Both the position numbers and the translations under genes were made by a program. DNA of 64,000 nt, from positions 31,404,501 through 31,468,500 of the forward strand of contig NC_092568.1 in NCBI RefSeq assembly GCF_037975245.1, written 5' to 3'. Of this stretch, positions 12,101-19,313 are shown one piece after another (within the stretch, counting starts at the first letter, position 1; each line of letters opens with the position of its first letter). The notes under the pieces are model-generated. The model was given only the letters and a program-made list of their open reading frames with translations. It was not told where the DNA came from and did not search any database. Source of the stretch: Apostichopus japonicus. Its lineage: Eukaryota > Echinodermata > Holothuroidea > Aspidochirotida > Stichopodidae.

Positions 12101-14562
12101 TGCATTAAATAAATAATTACAATGAGTGTGTAAACAATACTTCTTGTACCCTTTACGGATGTCAATTATAGGGAATAGTTTAGTTTTTTAAACTTTGTGT
12201 AGCATTTTCGAATGCTCTGATATTTTTTCTCTCAATGAATACTATAGTTCCTGTGTAGAAAGCTGCTACACATCTTTACATACATGTAGCAACTTGACCA
12301 TTTTGTATACATTTTGCAATGTGAAACTGTATAAATTATTCCCAGATGTATCCAAACAAAAACTCAGTATTTTTCAGAGATGTTTGTAACCTGTAACAAG
12401 AAACCAAATGCCTGTATGCAAACCAACAAAAGGTTCTCCATATTTCGGACATTTTCTGAAGCCTCTCTCAGACTCTTTTTCCCCCTCTCTTGCTGTTGCT
12501 TGACAGCTAGCCATTTCCATAAAGTGACTCCCTTACCCAATGAGTAGAAATAATTCTCATCATACAAAATGCAGCCCTAGATAGATGTTCCAGAAATGTA
12601 CAGTACAGTTTAGTACAACAACTAAAAAGCCCATTACAATAATAACAAGGGGTGGGCATTGGTCTGAGGGAGGTCCATCCACAGACTATTTGCACACTAA
12701 CATACTGTATTTAATCTAAACCCATATTCAAAACTATTTAAAATCTCCCATCCTTGCCCTCCTCTTCCCTACTATATGAACAGAGTCCTTGAGCAATACA
12801 AAAGCAGTGCAGAATAAATTGACGGCATAAAGTACCTCCATTTCTGATGCCCTCAGCTGTCCAAAGAAGACTTTCTTCACTAATTTACCCATCAGAATTA
12901 CAAACACGAAAGCTTGTATGTAGAGTACCTGGAAAGAAATATCATTTTCATGTAAAGCAAGTTCATTTTTTACTGATCTATTATTACAACAACATATTAC
13001 AGGTTTATACTGTACATTCCATTATATAATAGTATGACTATTTACAAAACTTTACACCTTAGTACAGTACATAATGTAATGCAGGAGGGTGGGTGATATT
13101 TGCTTAATATTGTACAATTACATAATCACCTAACACTGGAATTTCCCCTCCATTTTTAGTATACAACTAGTGCTGTATCTGCATAGTGCATATACTGTAG
13201 TGATATGCAGTAACATATGTGTGGCCTGTGACACTTTTCATGTATAAGATTCTATATCTAAATGCAACAGAGCATATAAACTGAAATTACATTATATTCA
13301 CAACTTTGATTGGTCATGTAGAAATCCCATCATGAGTTATGTACAGTAACTTGTACACACATCTGACAGAAACAATTCCTGAATACAACTGGCACTGTAC
13401 CACTGTATTATTAAACATGTATATATAGCACTGGTGCAGTGTCTAGGTCTATGGTATACAGAATCTTCCAAATTGCAAACATTACAAGAGTATCAATGAG
13501 TGACCTGTGTCCAGAAGGAATCAGTCACCGCAAGACATGTAGGCATATTTCAGGGTACACACTGTGCTAATAAAGGGAGATGATGGCTTTTAACATCTTG
13601 AGAGAATGAACAATCATCAAATTGTAGGTTTCTTGTGTGACAATTAGCAAATTGTAACAGGACGAAGCAATCTGTGAGTTATGGAATCAAAGTGGAAACT
13701 TTCTACATGCCTTCTATGTATAATACACACACACACACACACAAAATGACCACAGTATGTTTTCAATGTATGTACTGGTGCTCAGTTAATTGTCTAGCCA
13801 TATTTTCAATTCCTTTGTAACTATAAATATTGCTTAAATTGCACAATTAAAGTTGAAGTGGTGGTGTAGATGTAACAGTGTCAGCCCAGGTGTCTGGTTT
13901 AAATTCCCATGAAAAGCTAGCTTCTCTTGACTCATTAAAATTGTAGCCTCACACTGGTGTTGAGAGGGATCTTCCACAGATTTACATTTTTCTGATTTGG
14001 GAATTTGAAAGTGTTGTTACTTCCACATGTATTGATCACTGGTTTGAAACAATATATATTGGCCATGGCTCCAGTAGCGTGATGTTGAATGGGTACTTTC
14101 ACCTCCCTCAGTATATGAGGAAGTGGTCAGATGCTGAGATATACTCTAGCAGGTTGAATGGGTTCCTCAGATCAGGAATGGGTACAAAACTCACATGTCT
14201 TCCTCATTTTGCTCTGGTATACTGTAAGCTTATCAGATGCTTACAGCTGATATATTTGGCAGAACCTCATTAAGTTACTGCCATCTGTAGGCCTATTGGA
14301 ACTTCTTCACAACACCGTGCAACAAACTGAACTACACTCAACAGTAATATGCAGGCCTTGGTCTGTCATGAATGTTCTTGACTGGGGCTTATGAAAGGGA
14401 AAGTAGAAAATCTTTCTCACTTACCGCCATGCTGGGATTTGATTTAGTAATGTAGACCACTGACGGATAAAACTGTTTCTTCTGATAGTAGGCATGTCCA
14501 ACAACCGCAGCCGTCAGCACAAAGCTGGCTGTGGTTAATGCTGCGCCTCTCATATTTATCAT
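1..14562 (-). CDS. SYVN1: SYVN1/HRD1 (synoviolin) ER-membrane RING E3 ubiquitin ligase, 12 exons, 3' end beyond window
   Basis: This gene encodes the E3 ligase of ER-associated degradation: the multi-pass N-terminal half forms the retrotranslocation channel with its partners, and the cytosolic RING-H2 ubiquitinates misfolded proteins. Joined exons 14562-14425, 12928-12836, 12068-11916, 11487-11439, 10399-10296, 8745-8619, 7986-7887, 5543-5478, 4482-4211, 3249-3061, 1878-1726 and 171-1 give about 538 codons. All introns are GT-AG, with phases 0,0,0,1,0,1,2,2,1,1,1. Residues 1-250 are hydrophobic membrane segments with family motifs (HAYY, SWYAVTETCLAFTVFRDDF, VQLVFGFEYAIL). The RING-H2 spans about C293-C331 (CIIC, CNHIFH, CPTC) with all eight zinc ligands. 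A proline/glutamine/methionine-rich tail follows, then a conserved C-terminal helix (LSDEELRKLEGHERQ). Up to the RING the alignment with human SYVN1, from memory, is almost gapless. The last part of the tail and the stop codon are not in the window. Confidence 0.97.
346..1032. repeat. 42-bp minisatellite in SYVN1 intron 11
   Basis: About 16 tandem copies of a 42-bp unit (core CCTGTTACTAGGTGAAACAT) fill much of the intron between exons 12 and 11. Subtypes differ at ACCTGTTACT versus ACCAGTTACT and at CCCTACC versus CCCTTCC. Because 42 is a multiple of three, long periodic reading frames run through the array on the minus strand; they are repeat artefacts, not a gene. Confidence 0.95.
1033..1725. 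other. SYVN1 intron 11, unique part
   Basis: Between the 42-bp array and exon 11 there is AT-rich unique intron sequence with no exon, RNA gene or repeat that I recognise. Confidence 0.6.
1726..1878 (-). CDS. SYVN1: SYVN1 exon 11 (Met/Pro-rich tail)
   Basis: Fifty codons plus split ends read PGTTTEPSSTTTDAPQ, then repeated MPGMPGMPPMPPF-type motifs, between a TTTCAG acceptor and a GTAAGT donor, phase 1. The bias to methionine and proline fits the family's tail, and the matching phases join it cleanly to exons 10 and 12. Confidence 0.86.
2033..2625. repeat. 61-71-bp minisatellite with higher-order period in SYVN1 intron 10
   Basis: Units start with AGCTACATGCACTAAATGG at 2033, 2102, 2173, 2234, 2295, 2364, 2435, 2496 and 2558. 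The spacings are 69, 71, 61, 61, 69, 71, 61 and 62, so a four-unit block of about 262 bp is itself duplicated. Each unit carries AGCTACATG and CACTAAAT followed by their reverse complements. Degenerate relatives continue to about 2790. Confidence 0.94.
3061..3249 (-). CDS. SYVN1: SYVN1 exon 10 (proline-rich tail)
   Basis: Sixty-two codons plus split ends read AMPPFPGYPFWLPPF, then a run of six prolines and a serine/threonine-rich stretch ending TTPA, with phase 1 on both sides and a GTAAGT donor. Low-complexity Pro-rich tails of this kind are normal for the disordered cytosolic region of HRD1. Confidence 0.88.
3250..4017. other. SYVN1 intron 9, unique part
   Basis: Intronic sequence between exons 10 and 9 with no recognised feature. 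Confidence 0.6.
4018..4205. repeat. T-rich low-complexity tract (TTTATTTACTGG-like) in SYVN1 intron 9
   Basis: Degenerate copies of TTTTTATTTACTGG make up this stretch directly next to the exon 9 donor. On the transcribed strand it is A-rich. The overlapping Phe/Leu/Tyr-rich open frames on the plus strand are composition artefacts. Confidence 0.85.
4211..4482 (-). CDS. SYVN1: SYVN1 exon 9 (RING-H2 domain)
   Basis: This is the catalytic exon. After LYPDATPEELASMDN comes the full C3H2C3 RING: CIIC, then C, CNHIFH, C, and CPTC about 39 residues after the first cysteine. WFQRQQTCPTCRMDVLRAS is essentially invariant. The end is a PQQPQQPQ-rich linker, leaving phase 1 at a GTAAAT donor. Reading past 4211 gives two spurious residues and a stop inside the intron. 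Confidence 0.97.
4820..4927. repeat. Perfect 54-bp tandem duplication in SYVN1 intron 8
   Basis: Two identical 54-bp copies start CAACAAATTGGCTGAACATG at 4820 and 4874. Identity is complete, so the duplication is recent or is an assembly artefact. Confidence 0.93.
5478..5543 (-). CDS. SYVN1: SYVN1 exon 8
   Basis: A 66-nt exon reads R-SFKKAVNDIIMSRRAIRN-MNT, with split codons on both sides (phase 2 in and out) and a GTAAGT donor. It matches the cytosolic helix before the RING in human SYVN1. Confidence 0.94.
5544..7886. other. SYVN1 intron 7
   Basis: AT-rich intron between exons 8 and 7. A 71-codon open frame on the minus strand (6461-6676) has fairly complex composition, but it does not match any synoviolin segment and is not needed for the reading frame. 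I recognise nothing else. Confidence 0.6.
7887..7986 (-). CDS. SYVN1: SYVN1 exon 7
   Basis: The exon completes a glycine codon and reads GFIKVFLYTAFVAIMIK, then HTFPLFAIRPMYLTM, and stops with AG in phase 2 at a GTAAGT donor. The last membrane helix and the conserved PLFAIRPMYL motif are present. Confidence 0.95.
8619..8745 (-). CDS. SYVN1: SYVN1 exon 6
   Basis: Forty-two codons plus one base start YAILFTI and end YTDLIM at a GTAAGG donor (phase 1). The block LKYVLHTIDLQSENPW is the conserved cytosolic loop of synoviolin. An acceptor with a CTCTTTCAG tract precedes it on the minus strand. Confidence 0.95.
9604..9846 (+). mobile_element. tRNA-derived SINE, family A, nearly full length (SYVN1 intron 5)
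   Basis: The head TGGAGTGTAAGCTCAGTGG resembles a pol III A box and GGTTCGAGTCACTCC a B box, at tRNA-like spacing. A body of about 170 bp follows and ends in a (CATA)n tail. The same body occurs at 43380, 43733 and 49291, confirming a dispersed family. It lies antisense to SYVN1. Confidence 0.88.
10296..10399 (-). CDS. SYVN1: SYVN1 exon 5
   Basis: It completes the split threonine codon, then reads LLLFLGTLDSLWVNFAYHS and ends VQLVFGFE at a GTAATT donor (phase 0). This matches the human block FLLGILDFLFVSHAYHS to VQLVFGFE, a membrane helix plus luminal loop. Confidence 0.95.
11439..11487 (-). CDS. SYVN1: SYVN1 exon 4 (49-nt micro-exon)
   Basis: A short exon of 16 codons plus one base, MERSPVISVLFHLRVL, sits between a CAG acceptor and a GTAAGT donor, leaving phase 1. 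It matches the human MERSPNISWLFHCRIV segment. Confidence 0.92.
11916..12068 (-). CDS. SYVN1: SYVN1 exon 3
   Basis: Fifty-one codons begin HLIERSWYAV and end AEDRVDY at a GTAAGT donor (phase 0). The segment ETCLAFTVFRDDFSPKFVA is nearly identical to vertebrate synoviolin and forms membrane helices 3 and 4 with the short loop between them. Confidence 0.95.
12069..12835. other. SYVN1 intron 2
   Basis: Intronic DNA without recognised features, with some pyrimidine-rich stretches. Confidence 0.55.
12836..12928 (-). CDS. SYVN1: SYVN1 exon 2
   Basis: Thirty-one codons from VLYIQAF to RASEME lie between an AG acceptor after a pyrimidine stretch and a GTACTT donor; both borders are phase 0. It encodes the second membrane helix and the conserved loop KKVFFGQLRASEME of HRD1. 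Confidence 0.94.
12929..14424. other. SYVN1 intron 1
   Basis: The largest 5' intron holds a short (CA)n run near 13727-13743 and a possible degenerate tRNA-like SINE head at about 13858-13920 (GGTTTAAATTCCC as B-box-like). I see no exon. Confidence 0.55.
14425..14562 (-). CDS. SYVN1: SYVN1 exon 1 (initiator, first membrane segment)
   Basis: Forty-six codons end in SNPSMA just before a GTAAG donor (phase 0). Two in-frame ATGs exist, at 14562 (MINMRG) and 14553 (MRGAAL). The second has A at -3 and gives a protein start within one residue of human synoviolin, so it may be the real initiator; the first would be met first by scanning. The hydrophobic stretch through TAAVVGHAYY is the signal-anchor membrane helix of the family, followed by the conserved QFYPSVVYITKS segment. 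Confidence 0.93.
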
Positions 14563-15300
14563 TCGGAATTTAAAGCCAGCCTAAGGCTCAAATACTGACT
14601 GACTCCCTGTACTCGTCTGGCAAAAAAGGCTGGTATACACTCAGTCTAAAGTCAGCGATCGATGCAACTAGTCTAAGTCTAAAGTAACAAGAGTACGACT
14701 GACATCTGTCTAGCCTAACTTAGGGCAGTTCCATATCTTCTTGCAACAAGGTTAATTTCAATAAAAAATAGTTGAACAAGGACGATATTCGATCGTAGGT
14801 TAGGTTACGTATCTCCACGATCTCACATTAATAGTAGTTTCTAAGTCACATTCACTAGGCCGCTGTATTGTAAGTCAGTGTTGGGCCTACGTTAGCCTAC
14901 GGCTAGGTATGACTGGAGGTCATACAGCAACAACTCGACAATATAGAAATTCGTCTACAATCAAAGATCCTATGCACCACTATCCTGAGGTGTCTTCCTT
15001 CTAACTGAACCCTCAGCTCGTCATATAGGAACTTAGACTAGCACCTGAATAGCTGCAGTTCCCTATGTCAAAGCGATGGCCTGCAGTTCGCTGGTGTAGT
15101 ACTAAGCAGGAGTGGGCCCTACTAAGTTACAAGCTTATGTGTCGTATAAGTGCTATGAAAGAAATACGTGTGTATAACATGCAGATACAAACGGATCTTT
15201 ACTTTCTGTGGAGCAGATACAGTAATAACAGTACGATTACATCAAATTCGATCCAAAATAGTTGATCAGATTTGAGAATATATTATTCTGCCATTTTACG
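14563..15300 (-). promoter_or_regulatory. Probable SYVN1 5' flank / promoter
   Basis: The stretch upstream of the initiator is richer in CpG than the surroundings, with mixed-composition unique sequence. I did not find a TATA box at a clear distance or an ER stress element (CCAAT-N9-CCACG), although animal SYVN1 genes are usually induced by the unfolded protein response. Assignment rests only on position. Confidence 0.45.
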
Positions 15301-15485
15301 CTACGATTGTCCATTAAATGAACATTTTAATTTAAGAATTATAAAATAGTTGAAACATTCTGCGTTATTTCTAGCATTTAAAAAATGTTTGGTATAACAT
15401 TGTACGTGATCTTATATAACTTCCCAACTGATTCGTATGTGTGTGTAGCGTGTGTAGTTATAACAGAGACACGTCGCTCAATGCA

Positions 15486-15493
15486 TGACGTCA
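15486..15493. promoter_or_regulatory. CRE/ATF palindrome TGACGTCA upstream of SYVN1
   Basis: A perfect TGACGTCA lies about 0.9 kb upstream of the SYVN1 start, within ATGCATGACGTCACTATG. It is the consensus site of CREB/ATF bZIP factors and is related to the ATF6/XBP1 core. Function is inferred from the motif only. Confidence 0.35.
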
Positions 15494-16324
15494 CTATGTA
15501 CAGCAACTTTCCTTCTGATCAGCTGTGTTCAATGGATCGATACGATTTGGTTCCCATTCCTGATAATTCTTGACATAATGAATTGTTCAAAAGGCTTATT
15601 TTCCTGCATACGAGTAACTTTCGACGAAACAAGATTTTTAAAAAAAAAAGCAACCATTGGAAATTTCGACATATTGTAACGAACATCTGAAAATTTGGAC
15701 TGTATTACCTCCAAATTTTACACTGCATTTTCGAAATTAAGATTATGTTATTGCAGAATTACACATTTCTAGTAATTGCAACTTCTTGCATCGAAATTCC
15801 TGTCTGTCGATATTTGGTGATTGTTGATCTCAAGTTTTTGCTTGTTTATTTTGAAATATTTATGTTTTACAGCTTATTCGTTGAAATTACGGGTTTTTTG
15901 GGGGGACGAAACTTCCACATAAAGTGTAGAAAGTTTGATGCTTCATCGAAATCTAAACATTTAATGGCAAATTTTCGAGCACAATATGCAGCTCGTGAAC
16001 CGAACCTTTTTATCATTTGAGGCATTGTATTGGCTAATCAGGAATCAGCTGAATGGTCATATATCATTCAGGTCGTGGAATGCATCCCTTTGTTGTAAAA
16101 GTACTGACACCATGCTATAAGGGTCATCGTGGTGCGATCTCTTAAAAGAATCATTGTAAGCAAGTTGATATCGTACTAAACAGAAAACTTCTGCTGCCTA
16201 AAAGCTAGGCTGAAATACTGGAAGTAATTCCAGTTTAGGTTGTAATACAATTATTTGCAAGTTCATTTTAAACTTTGTTTATCGATTTGGTGTTGGGCGA
16301 CATGCCGTGCGCAAGTGTGACGGT

Positions 16325-17195
16325 CAGGGACGTCGCTAAAGGGGGTGTGGGGTGTCTCACCCCCACCCCCAACTTGGTAAAACTGACAATAGTTGGAAAA
16401 TTGGAGTGCGACAGTCGCACTCTAGTTCATCCAGGCCAATTCATATATTCATGTGATTGTGAATGACCTAAAACTTTAGGTCAAAATTGACCTTTAATCA
16501 GTCATATTTACCACGTTTTCCTTGCCACTTTGAGAAATTGTATCTCGCGATTCTTATACTCCACCATACAAAACTTCGTATGATTTTGAATACTCAAAAA
16601 AAATATGCCTAATAGAACTACCGTCATAGGCGTAGGCGCCTAATTTGATTTGGGGGATGCAACGACTTGCCTGAAAAATATAACCAAACTTTTTTCCACA
16701 TGTTAATGTGCATATCATATAGGCATGCATCGGTTTTTACATCACATGCCAATAATATAAAACCATTTTTTCGTGTTATTACCATTCCTATTGGTTATAA
16801 TTATTGGGGAAGTTGTTACAATATTAATGGTAATAATAATATAAAGTTTAACCATTGAAAAACACATTGCAAATTATTTTTCAGTAGGTGCCCGAAAAGT
16901 TATCAACATATTGCCCGAATTTTCACAAAATATTTGGTTGGGGGTGCGGGGCTAATAAGTTTGTGAAATGATTGCCGGTGGGTACAAATGTATCGAAAAA
17001 AAGTTCGGAACAAAAGTGCAGTCGCGAAAGATGGGGTGTGTGACTGACACTGACCGTATCGTTGACGAGTAGCGCGGGGGTGGGGGTACAAGGCAGCAGT
17101 CGGAATTTTCTGGCTTCAAAACCCATCCAGTTGGATTTTCAGCCACTACACCACCCCCCCCCCCCCCCAATCATCAGGCCTTAGCTACGTCTCTG
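16325..17195. mobile_element. hAT-like non-autonomous DNA transposon (about 871 bp)
   Basis: The left end CAGGGACGTCGCTAAAGG is inverted at the right end as CCTTAGCTACGTCTCTG. The flanks GTGACGGT and GAGACGTT agree at 6 of 8 bases, an eroded 8-bp target duplication. CAGGG-type ends with 8-bp duplications are typical of hAT. No transposase frame is present. A second element lies inside it, so it is probably a composite. Confidence 0.72.
16625..16957. mobile_element. Truncated copy of the 30.5-kb MITE family, nested in the hAT-like element
   Basis: From CATAGGCGTAGGCGCCTAAT to the G-rich end this segment is homologous along its length to the element at 30517-30906 (shared TTAATGTGCATATCATATAG, AACCATTGAAAAACACATTG, AGTAGGTGCCCGAAAA). 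The right terminal repeat seen at 30.9 kb is absent here. Confidence 0.82.
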
Positions 17196-17465
17196 GAGAC
17201 GTTATGTGTGTGTGCCTGTATAATCAGTAATGTAATGATATGTTAGAACGACTTCGGCATTATAAAAGTCGTTGGCTGTAAATTAGGCCTATGTATTTCC
17301 ATATCTCTCTATATCATGTATTCTCACGTTTCTGTATTCTTCATTGATATCTTCTCTCTTTGTTTTACTCGTACCGCAGTTTATTTATTTTTGTAATTTG
17401 GTCACTATACAGTTTGATAACACCGCGGCCTTATGGCAAGCCGTTTTACTTTTTATTCAATATTT

Positions 17466-17875
17466 AATGATATCTTCAATTATTTGATGATATCATTAAA
17501 TCAATTGTTGATATCATTAAATCAATTGTTGATATCATTAAATCAATTGTTGATATCAAGAATTCGAATTGATGATATCAATAATCAATTAATGATATCA
17601 TTAATTCAATTCATTTCTTGATATCAATAATTCATTTAATGATATCATTATAAATGAATTAGTGATATCAAGAAATGATTTAAAGATATATTTAAATGTA
17701 TTTGTGATATGTACATATCACTAATTCGAATTAGTGATATGTACATATCAATAATTCGAATTAGTGATATCATCAAATATGACGTCATATTTACTGATGT
17801 CATTAATTCGCTTTAATGATATGTACATATCACTAATTCGAATTAGTGATATCATCAAATATGACGTCATATTCA
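17466..17875. repeat. Palindrome-dense AT-rich array (GATATC, GATATGTACATATC, TTCGAA, GACGTC)
   Basis: About twelve GATATC sites occur in roughly 400 bp, mostly 20-25 bp apart and linked by ATTAAATCAATTG or AATTCGAATT spacers. In the distal half, the 18-mer GTGATATGTACATATCAC and close variants occur three times, alternating with CTAATTCGAATTAG, and ATGACGTCAT occurs twice. Nearly every segment is its own reverse complement. Confidence 0.9.
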
Positions 17876-18304
17876 TTGCTGTGTGAATAAAGGGCAATGA
17901 CATTAGAAGCAATAAAACCTAGCAACTGGCTGGTCGTTTAGGTTTGGCAACTGGCTGGTCAAAGAAAGGTGGATTTTTCATCCAAGGAACTTCCAAGGGG
18001 TTTGAATATGAAAAAGTCTTTCAAATTATGAACAACTTATAATGAGCCAATATAGGATCACGATGAAAGGTAACCTATATATCGCTGTACTCGTGAAGTC
18101 GATTAGCGGTTAGTAGAAATATCACGAAACATTGCATTTGTTTACATGAAGTATAGGCTTTATCTATATTTTGCAGAGCCTGTACACGCACTGATCATGG
18201 TTAAGTTTGAAATCATCCTTTGATTAATAGTAATCTGTACGAAATAGTTTTCCTTAAATTATTGTGCAGACCAAGCTTCTTGAAGTGTATATATTCTGAT
18301 ATAT
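17876..18304. other. Unassigned sequence with a short direct repeat
   Basis: GCAACTGGCTGGTC occurs twice near 17922-17960. The rest is unremarkable. Confidence 0.5.
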
Positions 18305-18316
18305 AACTTCTCAAAG

Positions 18317-19240
18317 TATCTTATTATTATTATTATTATAATAATCATAATAACAATAATAATAATAATAATAATAATAAAAAGTAATAATAATAATAAT
18401 AATTTACATAGCGCATTATACCGACGGTCCCAATGCGCTTTACAAAAAACAGAAGTACAAAAACACAGTATAGTAGAAAAAAATTAAAGATACACGAAAG
18501 GATCGCAAAATTACATGGTCCAATGAGGGTAGCACATAAATAAGTGAGTTTTTAAATTAAGACACTTTTAAAAATTGTCTATGCAAGGGACATTCGTAAT
18601 GTGGATGGGAAAAATGTTCCAGAGTTTGGGGGCCGCATATTGAAAAGAACGCTCACAGTACATGGATAGCTTTGTAAGTGAGGGTTTGTACTTTATTCTT
18701 TCAGAAACAGGAGGCAAGTGAAGTTGATGGAGAATATTTTTAATTTAATGTGGGATCTGTCATTTGTTATAGGGTAACCTTTCTGGCGGTGATGTTTTGC
18801 ATGATGCGTTGAAGCTAAGAGATTTGATAAGCATGGGAAGTCCAAATAAAAGGCTGTTACAACAATCAAGTCTGGATGATACAAAAGCATGGTTAAGTGT
18901 CTCAATCAACTTTCGATCAAGATATTTGTGAATTTTGGCCGACTTCTCTGATCGCGTGTGCAGTAGAGCGGCAGATATTATTTACATGAGGCACCAATGT
19001 GACCCTTATCATAAAAATTAACACCTAGATCTTTAACAGAAGGAACGGGAGATATACAAGAATCACTCATCTTCACGAGAGTTACAGCGGTGACATTACA
19101 GAACCGTGGCGAAACATGAATCAATTCGGTTTTGTTGTCGTTGAGAATTAGTTTGTTGTTTACACACAAAGTTTTTAGTCTGTTAAATTTCATGTTATAT
19201 AACTGATGATGTACCGTGCAATCATCATCTCTCCATACCG
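18317..19240 (-). pseudogene. CR1/L2-like non-LTR retrotransposon relic, 3' part of reverse transcriptase to tail
   Basis: Read on the minus strand, the sequence gives LCVNNKLILNDNKTELI, then SDSCISPVPSVKDLGVNF, the usual post-YADD region of CR1/L2-type reverse transcriptases. After a frameshift follow HVNNICRSTAHAIREVG, then, in another frame, LNHAFVSSRLDCCNSLLFGL, matching the HAFVSSRLDYCNSLLYGLP hallmark of that clade. It ends with GTAAAGCGCATTGGGACC, GCGCTATGTAAA and an (ATT)n tail at 18317-18410. Frameshifts and 5' truncation show it is dead. Confidence 0.87.
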
Positions 19241-19313
19241 CCGATGAATTCCACCTTGCTAATACGTCAAAATTTGTGCCATCTGTAGAGTTACATATGC
19301 AAGTTTGCCACAT

